Source of the DNA: UBA7672 sp047601145
GTDB lineage: Bacteria > Pseudomonadota > Alphaproteobacteria > Caulobacterales > Hyphomonadaceae
NCBI GenBank assembly: GCA_047601145.1
Contig: JASGJW010000001.1
Span: forward strand, 620,001 to 684,000
Direction: 5' to 3'
DNA: 64,000 nt
Part shown: positions 50,748-60,761 of the stretch, piece by piece
Layout: each line of letters begins with the position of its first letter
How positions within the stretch are numbered: the first letter of the stretch is position 1
Notes under the pieces: model-generated
Database searches by the model: none
Told to the model about the DNA's origin: nothing
What the model saw: only the letters and a program-made list of their open reading frames with translations
Program-made: the position numbers and the translations under genes

Positions 50748-52382
50748 TCAGTTCTTCACCGGCGCGGCCGCCTTCAGATCGAGCGCCTGTTCCGTCCAGC
50801 TGATGCCATAGGGCTTCACGAGGCGGTTCATCGGATAGGTCGCCATGTCGGCCTTGTCCTGCGCAGCAACGTGATCCTTGCACCCGCGCGTTGCGTCAGT
50901 GACCGCATAGCCCTTCCAGTCATAGCCGAGCCCCGCCGCCAAGAGCCCGCCGCCGCGCTCGACGAACTCCCGGATCGCGCTCACCTCCCCGTCCGAGAAA
51001 TCGCCCTGCGCATTGCCGATCACCAGCACGTTCACATCGCTGAGCTGCGCCGCATCGATCCCGCCGGAGATGTACTTCACGCGATTGCCCTCGTCCTCCA
51101 GCTGCTTCGGCAGCATCCAGTTCGACGGCTGCAGGAACTCGCAATGTCCCACCGTGAAGGCGAACTGCGGGTTCTCCACCGACCCCTTCAAGAGCTTCAG
51201 CAGCCGCCCGACAAACCGGAAGCGCACGTCCGCCATGGCGTCAGTGACGCCGACCTCCTGCGTCGTCGGATCGAGCACCTCGTCATGCCCCACCGCGACC
51301 ACGCGCCCCGCGCCGAACCCTCCGGCCGTCGCGAACGTCTTCTCCCCCACCTCCATCAACGGGAACATCCCGCCTGATGCATCGAGCGCGATCTCGCCGG
51401 CCGCCGTGCCCGAGCTGCTGACGATCTCCGACACCTTCGTCTCCGCCAGCAGATCGAGATATTCCCCCAGCAGCTGGTTTTCCGCCGCCTCCGCCTTCTG
51501 CGTCTGCAGCAGGGCTACGTCACGCTGCCGGTCCGCGTCTTCCTTCTGCTGGAAGGCAAGCACCCCCGCCCCCGTCGCCACCGCCGCCAGCACCAGCGCC
51601 ACCACAAGCCCGATCAGCGTCCGCCGCATGACGCGCTTCGAGGCCTCGGCCTCGCGCGCCTGCGCCGCCTGCTTCTCTTTCACGGCCGCCTCGGCCGCCT
51701 GCACCGCGGCCGTCATCTGTTCCAGCCGCTGGCGCTCGACGCTCGCGCGCGAGATCGCCTCATGCTCGCTGGCCACGATGAAGTCGCGATGCAACGCCGT
51801 CGGCTCGGGCGCATCCTTCGGTCGCCGCTCGACCCACGCCTTCGCCTCGGTGACATCAGGCCCCGACAGCAGCCGGTTCGTCGCCCTCCCGCCCGCATCC
51901 CATTCCGTCGCCCGGCGCAGATAGCGCGTATGCTCGCGCAGCCAGTCGAGATCGGTGTTGAGCGCGTTGACCAGATCCATCAACCCCGGCGCAAAGCCCG
52001 TCCCCGACTTCCGCGGCTCCTTGTAGAAGAAGATGTAGTTCAGCGCCGCCAGCATCGCCGGCGGCTGGTCGTCCGCGCCCAACGGCTTGCACGCAATCGG
52101 GATGATCCGCTTGCCCAGCCGCTGCGCCTCGCGCGCCTCCCACGCGCACGAGCTCGAATTCACCCATGCGGGCGACAGCACCACGACGACCGTGTCCGAA
52201 TCACCAATGAGCTCCGAGAGCCGCTTCTCCCAGTCATCGCCCCCGCTGATCTCGCGGTCGATCGTCGGCAGGTAACCGGCAAGCCTGAGCGTCGCCTCGA
52301 GCTGGTCGGCGAACTCCATGTCGTCGCGGCTGTAGGAAATGAAGATGCGCAGCTTCTCGCCACGCTCGCTCGCGTTTGCCAT
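50748..52382 (-). CDS. TIR domain membrane protein with a C-terminal amidotransferase-like domain (2)
   Basis: A 544-residue protein from ATG 52382. Residues ~10-135 are a TIR domain (LRIFISYSRDDMEFADQLEATL; the NADase-type Glu is in SCAWEAREA). A linker and coiled coil (~200-255) follow. One transmembrane helix lies at ~257-278 and another coiled coil follows. The C-terminal ~220 residues match the protein at 22561: GRVVAVGHDEVLD, VNVLVIGNAQGDFSDGEV, GGGLLAAGLGYDW, TYPMNRLVKPYGISW. The C-terminal domain would face the periplasm. Related GATase-like domains accompany M60/TCAF proteins. No toxin or immunity partner is adjacent. Confidence 0.83.
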   Translation of the reverse strand: MANASERGEKLRIFISYSRDDMEFADQLEATLRLAGYLPTIDREISGGDDWEKRLSELIGDSDTVVVVLSPAWVNSSSCAWEAREAQRLGKRIIPIACKPLGADDQPPAMLAALNYIFFYKEPRKSGTGFAPGLMDLVNALNTDLDWLREHTRYLRRATEWDAGGRATNRLLSGPDVTEAKAWVERRPKDAPEPTALHRDFIVASEHEAISRASVERQRLEQMTAAVQAAEAAVKEKQAAQAREAEASKRVMRRTLIGLVVALVLAAVATGAGVLAFQQKEDADRQRDVALLQTQKAEAAENQLLGEYLDLLAETKVSEIVSSSGTAAGEIALDASGGMFPLMEVGEKTFATAGGFGAGRVVAVGHDEVLDPTTQEVGVTDAMADVRFRFVGRLLKLLKGSVENPQFAFTVGHCEFLQPSNWMLPKQLEDEGNRVKYISGGIDAAQLSDVNVLVIGNAQGDFSDGEVSAIREFVERGGGLLAAGLGYDWKGYAVTDATRGCKDHVAAQDKADMATYPMNRLVKPYGISWTEQALDLKAAAPVKN

Positions 52383-52477
52383 CCCGCAGTCCCCGCCTTC
52401 CACCGCCCTGATCAGGCACACAGAAGCCGTGGCGCTTCAAGCAGGCGCCGCAGGGCGAACCGCAACCCCAAATACGA

Positions 52478-52503
52478 AAAGGGCGGATCTTGCGATCCGC
52501 CCT
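52478..52503 (-). terminator. Terminator of the TonB receptor gene
   Basis: Perfect 11-base stem AAGGGCGGATC/GATCCGCCCTT, loop TTGC, followed on the minus strand by TTCGTAT. It lies 25 bases after the receptor's stop. Confidence 0.8.
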
Positions 52504-52527
52504 TCCGTATTCCGAAGTCTGCGTACC

Positions 52528-55500
52528 TTAGAACGTGTACTGCAGGCTGGCCGTGAACTTCCGGCCGTACACGTCGTACGTGCCCGGATCGGTGTTGGCC
52601 TGAACGCCCGGCGGGATATAGGCCGGGGCCTTGTTGGTCAGGTTCTGGATGCCAACGCGCAGGTTGAGCTGATCGTTGATCGTCCAGCGGCCCGTGAGGT
52701 CGAAGTAGTCCTTCGACTTGGCCGTGCCGCCCGTCACAACCGCCATCTCGTCGATGAAGCGGTAACGGAAGCCGACCTGGAACGGTCCGTAGTTGTAGAG
52801 GATGTTCGTCGTGGTTTTCCACTCGGGGTGGGCGACCTCGACCGAGCTCACGAACGTGTTGCCGATCGTGCCTTTGTAGTCGACCAGCTTGTCGCCCGGG
52901 AGGGCGGCCACTTCGAACGAGTCGAGCAGCGTGCCGGTGAAGTTGACGGCGACCGAGCCGAACTCGTCCGAGAGCCCGAGCTGGCCAAGGCCGGCCATCC
53001 AGTCAACCTGGAAGTCGAGGCCTTTGGTCTGCACTTTCGACAGGTTCTGGTTCACCGCGATGAAGCCCGTGAGCTGACCGGTGCTCGGGTCACGGTTGAT
53101 CGGTTGGCAGAACAGGTTGGTGTTCGACAGCGTCGGGTTATCGCCCGCACCGTTGAAGCAACGCTTGAGGAAGGTCGGCTCGTCCGGCGCCGAGATGAAG
53201 TCCTCGATCTTGATCTCGTAGAGGTCGAGCGAGATCGAGAAGTCATCGAGCAGCGCGACACCGAAGTCCGGCTGGTAGACGAAGCCGACGGTGTAGGTGT
53301 CGGCCGTTTCCGGATCGAGGTTGGCGTTGCCGCCGACGATCGCCTGGCCCTGCTGGTTCGGGAACTGGTAGGTGTCGACCGACGCGGTCGGCACGCCCTG
53401 CGCGATGCAGAGAGCGCGGACAGCGGCGCCGCCATTGATGCGGAACGACGAACGGACGTCGCACGGATCGCCCGACTGGCTGGTCGCCGACGGGGTGCCG
53501 ACAGCCGGGAAGTTGTTGGCCGCCGGGTTGAACAGTTCCGAGATCGAAGGCGCGCGCGTGGCTTTGGAGTAACCGCCGCGGAAGCGCAGGCCGTCGATCG
53601 GCTCCCAGTCGCCGCCCACCTTGTAGGTGTCGACGCTGCCGATCGTGTTGTAGTCCGAGTTCCGGTAGCTGAGGTCGATGTTCAGCGACTGGGCGAACGG
53701 CACGTCCTTGAGGACGGGGATCGCAAGTTCGCCGAAGAGTTCGGTCACGTCGATGAAGCCCGAGACCTTGCCCTGGGCGTTGAAGCCCACGACGCCCGGC
53801 GCGTTGTTGCGCAGGCCGTTGGTGACGGTCGACGGCGTGTTCGAGATGTCCGGAACCGACAGCACGCTGTCGGGGCGGAAGATGCCCTTATCCGAACGGT
53901 AGTCGACGCCGACGTCGAACAGCACGTCGCCGGCCGGGAGCGCGAAGATCGAGCCCTGCAGGTCGGAGATGATGTTGCGCTGTTCGTAGATCGACTGGTT
54001 CTTCGTCTCGCGCGAGATGTAGGCGATGCACGAGGCCGAGACCGAGTTCGGGTTGATGAAGTTGTAGCCGCCGGTGCAGAGGCTGGCGCCGCCGTCAGCC
54101 GCTTCGAGCAGTTGACGCAGAGCCGAGTGCGCGACGTTGCCCGACTGGGTTTCGATACGCTCCTGGTGGCCGAAGCTGGCGTAGGTGTTCCAGGTGAGGT
54201 TCTCGTTGATCTCGTACTTAACGCCCGCACCGACTTGGTAGACGGTGTAGTCGTTGTCCGACAGGCGGACGCCGACGTTCGAGAAGCGCGAGCGGATGAG
54301 GAACGGCGCGTTGGGGTTGTCACGCGCGTTCAGCAGGGTCCGCAGGTCAGCCGAAACGAACGGGTTCGCAGCCGGCACGAGGAAGCCCGTGCCGCCGGTG
54401 CCCGGGAAGGAGCCCGTGCCCGGGTTGCCCGACCCCGGCGACGGGGCGAGGATCGACTTCGAGTTGTAGTTCGCGAAGTTGCCATCGAGCGAGAAGTGCA
54501 GCGTGTCGCTCATGTCGTAGGTGACGCGCGAGAACAGCGTGTAGCGGTCCTGCGGAACCGACAGCTCGTTGAGCGGGCCGGTGTTGTAGGTGCCCAGCGT
54601 CGGGATCGTCTTGTAGTCGATGCTGGTCGTGTTGCCGCGATAGTTGCGGGCGTTGGCTTCCTGCGAGAACAGGGTGCCGTCAGCGTTGAAGCCGAAGGTG
54701 GACGGAACGGCCGCGAGAGCCGCGCCATACGTGCCGGCGAACAGGGCGTTGGCTTCAGCCAGCGTCACGCCGGCGCCGCTGAGACCGTCGACGCCGCCGT
54801 ACGGGGTCGTGCCCGAAGCGCCGGAGATCGAGGAGAAGTCACGGTCAGCGTTGAAGATCGGATCGCGGTGGTTGTAGGTGAACGCGACGACCGCGTTGCC
54901 CTTGCCGTCGCCGAAATTGCCGCCCAGCGTGATGTCGGCAGCGGTTTCTTCGCCGTCGCCGGCGTCCGTGATGCCGTACTGCAGGCCGACCTTGGCGCCT
55001 TCGAAGTCACGGCGCAGCTTGAAGTTCACGACACCCGCGAGAGCGTCCGAACCGTACACGGCCGACTGGCCGCCGGTCACGACTTCGATGTTCTCGACGA
55101 GGGCCGCCGGGATGATGTTGATGTCGACCGTGCCGTCGCGGTTCGACGGGACGACGCGCTGGCCGTCCATCAGGACGAGGGTACGGTTCGTGCCGAGGCC
55201 GCGCAGCGAGATGTTGGCCTGGCCGCCGTTGCCCGGGTTGTTCGAGGTCGACGTGATGGCCGGCGTGAACTGCGGCATCTGGTTGATCAGCGTGTCGAGC
55301 GTCGGGGAGCCGACCTGGGCCAGCTGCTCTTCACCGACCGTCACGATCGGCGAGTTGGCGACGTAGTCCTGGCGCGCGATACGCGAACCGGTGATGACCA
55401 CGACATCGCCCTTTTCCTCGGCAGCCGGACCGGTCTGCTGGGCGAAGGCGGTTGATGCAGCGCCTGGCACGACGGCCAGCGCGGCAAGCAGCGTTGAGCG

Positions 55501-55530
55501 CAGGAGTTGCGCTTTTCCGGTTGTTTTCAC
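52528..55530 (-). CDS. TonB-dependent outer-membrane receptor
   Basis: About 1000 residues. The open frame extends to 55734, but GTG 55530 with AGAGGGG upstream gives a normal signal peptide (…STAFAQQ). The plug domain follows, with VVVITGSRIARQDYVANSPI, NMPQF and the NISLRGLGTNRTLVLMDGQRV signature. The 22-stranded barrel ends in the usual aromatic residue (ASLQYTF). This subtype is abundant in caulobacters and sphingomonads and imports carbohydrates or other bulky nutrients. The ligand is unknown. Confidence 0.94.
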   Translation of the reverse strand: MKTTGKAQLLRSTLLAALAVVPGAASTAFAQQTGPAAEEKGDVVVITGSRIARQDYVANSPIVTVGEEQLAQVGSPTLDTLINQMPQFTPAITSTSNNPGNGGQANISLRGLGTNRTLVLMDGQRVVPSNRDGTVDINIIPAALVENIEVVTGGQSAVYGSDALAGVVNFKLRRDFEGAKVGLQYGITDAGDGEETAADITLGGNFGDGKGNAVVAFTYNHRDPIFNADRDFSSISGASGTTPYGGVDGLSGAGVTLAEANALFAGTYGAALAAVPSTFGFNADGTLFSQEANARNYRGNTTSIDYKTIPTLGTYNTGPLNELSVPQDRYTLFSRVTYDMSDTLHFSLDGNFANYNSKSILAPSPGSGNPGTGSFPGTGGTGFLVPAANPFVSADLRTLLNARDNPNAPFLIRSRFSNVGVRLSDNDYTVYQVGAGVKYEINENLTWNTYASFGHQERIETQSGNVAHSALRQLLEAADGGASLCTGGYNFINPNSVSASCIAYISRETKNQSIYEQRNIISDLQGSIFALPAGDVLFDVGVDYRSDKGIFRPDSVLSVPDISNTPSTVTNGLRNNAPGVVGFNAQGKVSGFIDVTELFGELAIPVLKDVPFAQSLNIDLSYRNSDYNTIGSVDTYKVGGDWEPIDGLRFRGGYSKATRAPSISELFNPAANNFPAVGTPSATSQSGDPCDVRSSFRINGGAAVRALCIAQGVPTASVDTYQFPNQQGQAIVGGNANLDPETADTYTVGFVYQPDFGVALLDDFSISLDLYEIKIEDFISAPDEPTFLKRCFNGAGDNPTLSNTNLFCQPINRDPSTGQLTGFIAVNQNLSKVQTKGLDFQVDWMAGLGQLGLSDEFGSVAVNFTGTLLDSFEVAALPGDKLVDYKGTIGNTFVSSVEVAHPEWKTTTNILYNYGPFQVGFRYRFIDEMAVVTGGTAKSKDYFDLTGRWTINDQLNLRVGIQNLTNKAPAYIPPGVQANTDPGTYDVYGRKFTASLQYTF

Positions 55531-56044
55531 GATTTTAGACCCCTCTGGAATTTCCACTGCAGAGCGCCTTCCGCGCGCCCTGGCCCGTTTCTTTGCGCGC
55601 ATGGATTGCCGCCATGCGGGCGTGAAATCGGATTGATCACATTCCCGCCACAAGCGGAGTGACGTCAATTGGCAACATGACGCGCCGGAAGAATTTCCTA
55701 CTTCGCGCCAAGCTGTGCAGCATTTCTGCATCAATGCCGTAGCGTTAGGCGGGTTTTACCACCGCCCTGCCCGCAGCCTGTGACAGGACTTGCTAGGCGC
55801 TGCCGGCATGCGCGGCCAAATGGCTCTGCAACAGCCTTCCGTGCACGTAAAGTGTGCGCCTATTGGGGCAAAACACGGCCGTTCACGCAATAGACGAGCG
55901 CCATGCCCGGGTTTCGTGCAGCGCCTGTCTTCGCCATGAACCGCCACCGGAAATCGCCCGAATTTCGTGCAATTGGCGGAATTCGGCCTCAGACAATATG
56001 TACGGGTGTCCTGTCAGCTCGCGATGTCGAGTGTTGGGGACTTC
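55531..56044. other. Intergenic region between divergent genes
   Basis: About 515 bases between the TonB receptor and the ankyrin gene. The short open frames here have no start or family support. A GGCGG/CCGCC hairpin lies near 55750-55767. The promoters of both genes must be here; I cannot place them with confidence. Confidence 0.5.
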
Positions 56045-57917
56045 ATGACAATCGCCTTCAGGCTCGCGCTTGCGGCCGCCGTCGCGCACGCGACGCTTTC
56101 GTCCACGTCCATCGCCCAGGTTTCCGCAACGGCAACATTCCGTCCGCCGCAGGCCGTGAAGCCCTTCCGGCCGGTCAAGACGATCAGCGAGGACTACTAT
56201 CTCTGTGACTACTTCCTCACCGGCTGGAACAGGGCCTTTGACGCCAAGGGCCCGCTCCACGAAACCACGCTCGATCTCGAGAAAACGTTCCACGACATGA
56301 CGGTCATGCCCGCGCCGGCGAATGGGCAAGGCTTCTACAATCGCTCCCAGCCTCTCGTGCTCGATTTCGACGGCGATGGCGCCAACGAAGTCCTCCACTT
56401 CGACTCCAACGACATCGGTTGGCGCTATCTCGGCGTTTCGCTCTACCTGTTCGACAGCGAGGCCGACTACGAGAAGGCAAAACAGTCCAAGCCCCATCAG
56501 GCCTATGGCGGGGTCAACATCTTCCAGGCCGAAGACACGCCCATTCCCGGCGCCTCCTTCCGCAAGCTGATGGATTTCGAGCCGGTCAGCGTTCTGCCCA
56601 TCGTGCAGGACCGCAAGAACGGCAAGGTCTACACCTACACCGTCACCCGCGGCCCGTGGGAGACCGAGCCGCAGAGCACCGACCTCATCCAGCTCAACGC
56701 CGAAGGCGGTCCCAAGACCGTCTGCCGCATCACCCTGCTCCCGCCCAAGAACACGCTCGCGCCCCTGCGCGATCCTTCGCGCGTCTTCGCCGGCCTCAAG
56801 GCGGTGCGCGGCGACTCGGAAGGCTGCAACGGCTCGATGGGCTGGCGCGCCGCCGCGATCGACGACCGCCTCGCCACCATCGTCCACCGTCCATGGGCGA
56901 TCCCCGCCTATTCCGTTGGTGACACTGACGAGCAGCGCCTGCGTCCCCGCCAGTCCGACGCCGCCCGCGAGATCCGCTATCTCGTCTGGGGCGCGAGCGA
57001 TCCCTATAGCTGGCGCGACTATCTCAGCATCAAACAGGGCCGCGGCGGCTTCACCGGCGCGCTCGAGGACCACTACCTCGCCAACTACACCGCTCTTCCC
57101 GAGCGGGCGGAAGAGATGGCCGACAATGCCTGGCGCTGGCTGCTCGACGGCGTGATCTACGGACGCAACGAGGATGCCTTCACGCTCGTGCGCATGGCGA
57201 ACGAAGGCTATGGCGGAGACGTCGACCTGCCGCTGACCCTTGCCTCACCGCCCTCGCGCATCTCGCAGGTCGCAATCGACGCCTGGCTTGCCTCGCAGGC
57301 CGTCGCCGACACCGGCAGCGCGTTGCGCAACAAGCCCCGGCTTGCGACCAGCGCCCTCCTCGCCTCCATCTACGGCGGCGCCGACATTCACCGCATCAAA
57401 GCGATCGCCGAGTTGCGCGAGAAGATCTGGAACGCCATCCCTCCGCCCGGCGCCGCGCCAAGGGACGGCGATTACATGGCAGGTCTCACCCTGGCCCTGC
57501 TCGCTTCGCTCATCCACGAGGACCAGCGCATCACCTTCACGATGCTCGAGATGGGCGCCGATCCCAGCGCGAAGACCAACTGGTTCGGCAAGACGCCGCT
57601 GATGTACGCCGCCCAGCTCGAACTCGCTGCAAGGCGTCCGCCAGCTCATCATCAGGGGCAAGGTCGACGTCAACGCCATCACCGATGGCTCCGCAAATCA
57701 TTGCACCAAGCTCGAGCGCGACCATCGCACCGCCCTGATGTACGCCGCCGAGAATGCCTCCTTCGACATCCTCGCCGAACTCATCAAGGCCGGCGCCGAT
57801 CCCGCGCTGAAGGACACCAAGGGCCACAACGCCGCCTGGTACTTCACCCGCAACACCGTCATCACCGACCCGGCGCTGCGCGCCCGCGTCGCCGCCCGCT
57901 TCGGCGACCCCAGCTAA
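56045..57917 (+). CDS. Exported ankyrin-repeat protein (apparent frameshift)
   Basis: Starts at ATG 56045 with a Sec signal (…STSIAQ). Residues ~25-330 are a domain with DYYLCDYFLTGWNRAFD, LDFDGDGANEVLHFDSNDIGW and several Trp/Tyr strands. The C-terminal ~170 residues are ankyrin repeats (TFTMLEMGADPSAKTNWFGKTPLMYAAQ). At about 57620 the frame changes: omitting one G from CTCGAAC gives NSLQGVRQLIIRGKVDVNAI, then a second ankyrin repeat (TALMYAAENASFDILAELIKAGADP) and a stop at 57915-57917. As written, the first frame runs on into 58363 and encodes nonsense. Either a real disruption or a sequence error. Confidence 0.75.
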
Positions 57918-58175
57918 CGTCACGCCCGCAACGCGTGCGGCCGCGCCAGCAGCGGCGGCAACAGTCTCAGCAGCGCCCACGCATTCCCATGATAGGCCCA
58001 ACGCCGCCGCAACGCCCGCCGCAACGCCCGCCGTGTCTGCCCCCGCCAAAAGCGGAGCAAGTGGCCCGCAGGGCCGGAGGGACAGGTCGGGCGACCGGAT
58101 GCGCGCGGGTCCTCCCTGACTCGCATCCCACCAGATTTGTTTGTAAGACGGCGATGGGCGGCTTGGGTTGGGACG

Positions 58176-60407
58176 ATGGCGGACGGGGCAGTCAACGCAG
58201 ACGATGGCAGTGCAACCGCTGTCACAGGCGCGGAAACGCAATCGACCGGACCGTTCAGGACCCGCAACCGTGTCATCGCCATCCTTGCAGGCATCGTAGC
58301 GGCCGGCCTCGCCGCAACACTGCTTCTGAATTACAGCCCCAACTGGGGTCTCAACCTCATTGACGCGCCGTTCCTTACATCGCTCGACGCATGGCTCTGG
58401 TTTGGCGTCGCGAGCTGCCTCCTGTGGCTGCCGCTGCTGCTGCTGCTTCTCGATCCGCCGGACAACATGGCGACTGGACCTCAGCTCGCTCTGCCGTTCG
58501 TGACGCTCGGCCTGCTAGCTGCCCTGGCTGTGGTATCGGTTGTCTTCGCGCCCGCACTGAATGAAGCCTTCACGATCAAACCGGGCGGCACGCAAGTCGG
58601 AGCCGTCGCCTCGTCAGCGCCACTGGCAGCATTCTTCAGCTTCCTTTTGATCATCTTCATTGCACGCGTCTGGAACGCGGGCCTGTTTGCTCGCTACGCT
58701 CATTCGCAATATCGCGCGCGTCAGGCGGCGACACTCCAAGCGAGCGCGAAGGACATCGAGGTTAAGGAACTGATCCGTGAGGTCAAAGCTCACGAAAAGG
58801 AACAAGGGAATGCCGAGGCGCTCAGTGCCGTGATCGCCACACTTGGCGTCATTCTGATCGCATGGCTCGCCTATGTTGCTGGCGGCTGGGACGGAAATAC
58901 CCGGATCGGACGTGACGTTGGGCTGATCATCGCCGCTGCCATCGTGGGGATTTTTGCTGTTGTCTTCCTTCTCGACTGGTTATCCGACCTTCCGGCTGTC
59001 CGCGCACTCAGCCGACTCATCAATGGCGGTTCTGTCTACTTCGCGTGGGTGGCGGCCTTCTATAACTGGGTGGACCTTCTACTGGTGCGCATCGGCGCGC
59101 AGGTCGCCGGCGCGGGGCAGAACGCCCCGCTCCCTCGCTATGTCATTCTTGCAGGCACTCAACTGTGTCTCGGGGTCATGACCTGGTACCTTCCGGACCC
59201 GCTTGGCTTGGTCCCTGCCTTCATCGGCTTCACGCTCGCGCTGTCCGTGTCGCGACTCTGGGCGTGGGTGGAGGAGGACCGCAATCTAGCGATGATCACG
59301 CAGTTCAATGCGAACGCGCCGCGGCGGATTGGCTTCAAGGAAGACTATCGCGACGAAGCGATCTTCGGCTTCATGTTCGTGCTGGCGCTGATCCCGATGG
59401 CCCTCAAACAGGCCGACGCCGGGCACCTTTTCAATCTCACCTATTTCCAGAACGCGGATCACTCTGATCCGACGCCGTGGTTCGTCTATTTCTGCTTCGA
59501 ACTGGCAAAGGCGTTGCCCGTCATCGACTGGGCGGACATCTATCTGGAGCCGGGAAACTTCGATACGCTAACTCCGGTCGACCCTTGGGGTCAGCACGCC
59601 ACCTTCCTTGCCCGCGCGCTGCTCGACCTTGTGCTCGTTGCCGCCCTACTCCAGGCGATCGGCATCACTCTACGCAACCGCCAGCAAAAGGCGCTGTACG
59701 CCGCTCGCCAAATCGACCGCCTTGATGAACTCGTCGAACGCGAAGAACTCAAGAAGGTGTTGGCGCGGGACGAGAAGGATTGGTTCAAACACGGCTTGGA
59801 CTTCCGTCACTACAACGCGGAGCGCCTGAGAGAGCTGCACTCCAACACGTCAGACGCAAAGCGGAAAACGTTCATCGAGCTGATCCTCAAGCAGGGTGGC
59901 GAGGCTGTCGGCTACGCACTGGAGGTGCTGGAAAACCTTGCCCTCCGCCGCGCACCCGTCGGCGATTTGCAGAAAACGCTCGAGACAGTGAGCATCGAGC
60001 ACAAGAACGGCAAACACAGGATCGAAGCCTCCGACTTGGAAGGCGTGTTCGACCACCTTAGAGGCATTGAAGGCCTGAAGGCCTTCAAGATCAGTCTCCT
60101 CGACCTCGCGGAGGAAATTGGCGCCATCGAGGAAAAAGGACACCCGGCCGACCTTGCCGAACTCCTCGAACTCGTGGTCTTCAGCGCGCGGCGCGACCAA
60201 TTTCAGTACACGCGCGTGCACGCTGCCAAAATTCTGACGCGGATCGTACCCCGCCTTCAGGAAGCAGACCGGATCAGCAACCTGCTCGCCAACCTCAAGG
60301 CTGCACGCTCGGAGATTTTCGGCGCGACCAACTTCGTCCCCGAGCATCTTGAGCTAGCGCTGGTCGAGCGGCTGAGAGAAATCGGCGCGCCGTCGCAAGG
60401 CAGGTAA
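58176..60407 (+). CDS. Large polytopic membrane protein with a helical C-terminal domain (unknown)
   Basis: A 743-residue protein from ATG 58176. I count about nine to eleven hydrophobic helices between residues ~33 and ~510. A charged coiled coil (KELIREVKAHEKEQ) lies after the fourth. Motifs around WVEEDRNLAMI do not match a transporter I know. The last ~220 residues are soluble and helical, rich in Leu/Glu heptads (LVEREELKKVLARDEKDWFKHGL, LLELVVFSARRDQFQYTRVHAAKILTRIV). They resemble a HEAT- or ARM-type solenoid facing the cytosol. No family is recognised. Confidence 0.75.
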   Translation: MADGAVNADDGSATAVTGAETQSTGPFRTRNRVIAILAGIVAAGLAATLLLNYSPNWGLNLIDAPFLTSLDAWLWFGVASCLLWLPLLLLLLDPPDNMATGPQLALPFVTLGLLAALAVVSVVFAPALNEAFTIKPGGTQVGAVASSAPLAAFFSFLLIIFIARVWNAGLFARYAHSQYRARQAATLQASAKDIEVKELIREVKAHEKEQGNAEALSAVIATLGVILIAWLAYVAGGWDGNTRIGRDVGLIIAAAIVGIFAVVFLLDWLSDLPAVRALSRLINGGSVYFAWVAAFYNWVDLLLVRIGAQVAGAGQNAPLPRYVILAGTQLCLGVMTWYLPDPLGLVPAFIGFTLALSVSRLWAWVEEDRNLAMITQFNANAPRRIGFKEDYRDEAIFGFMFVLALIPMALKQADAGHLFNLTYFQNADHSDPTPWFVYFCFELAKALPVIDWADIYLEPGNFDTLTPVDPWGQHATFLARALLDLVLVAALLQAIGITLRNRQQKALYAARQIDRLDELVEREELKKVLARDEKDWFKHGLDFRHYNAERLRELHSNTSDAKRKTFIELILKQGGEAVGYALEVLENLALRRAPVGDLQKTLETVSIEHKNGKHRIEASDLEGVFDHLRGIEGLKAFKISLLDLAEEIGAIEEKGHPADLAELLELVVFSARRDQFQYTRVHAAKILTRIVPRLQEADRISNLLANLKAARSEIFGATNFVPEHLELALVERLREIGAPSQGR

Positions 60408-60424
60408 TACCGTACCTCAACCGC

Positions 60425-60745
60425 CTACTGCGGAACGAGATGCGCGATGGTATCCGCGGTGGGCAAGCCGAGATTGCGCATGCCCAGCCAGGTCAGCCGC
60501 CCAGCCTTGTATTCCTCGGACGTGTAGAGGATCGAGGCGGCGTTCTGCATTGCGATGTGCAACGCCTGCACAGCGTCGACGCCCATGCCGTAGAAGCTGA
60601 ACGCGTCCTGATTGAGACCGGTGACGTGATAGCCGCAACGCCAATTCACGCCATCCGGATGTGCCTCCAGGATCTCAAGCAAAACGTGCTCCGGCGGATC
60701 GCCGGCCAGCTCGAACTCACGTGTTGCAATGATGTATCTGGACAT
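60425..60745 (-). CDS. Small cytosolic protein of unknown function
   Basis: A 106-residue protein that opens SRYIIATREFEL and contains WRCGYHVTG and LYTSEEYKAGRLTWLG. Similar small proteins occur widely in proteobacteria (possibly DUF6968-like, from memory). No function is known. It is 16 bases downstream of the TPR paralogue gene, so they are probably co-transcribed. Confidence 0.65.
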   Translation of the reverse strand: MSRYIIATREFELAGDPPEHVLLEILEAHPDGVNWRCGYHVTGLNQDAFSFYGMGVDAVQALHIAMQNAASILYTSEEYKAGRLTWLGMRNLGLPTADTIAHLVPQ

Positions 60746-60761
60746 GAAGGTGCGACCGCGC

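Noticed and set aside
52339..55455. A 1038-residue plus-strand open frame opposite the TonB receptor
   Set aside because: It is the Arg/Val-rich antisense shadow of a GC-rich gene; the minus-strand frame has a signal peptide, plug and barrel signatures.
57918..58175. Short repeats CGCCGCAACGCC before the large membrane protein gene, with a minus-strand open frame
   Set aside because: Only two to three imperfect copies; the frame is Arg/Leu-rich shadow sequence without a start signal.
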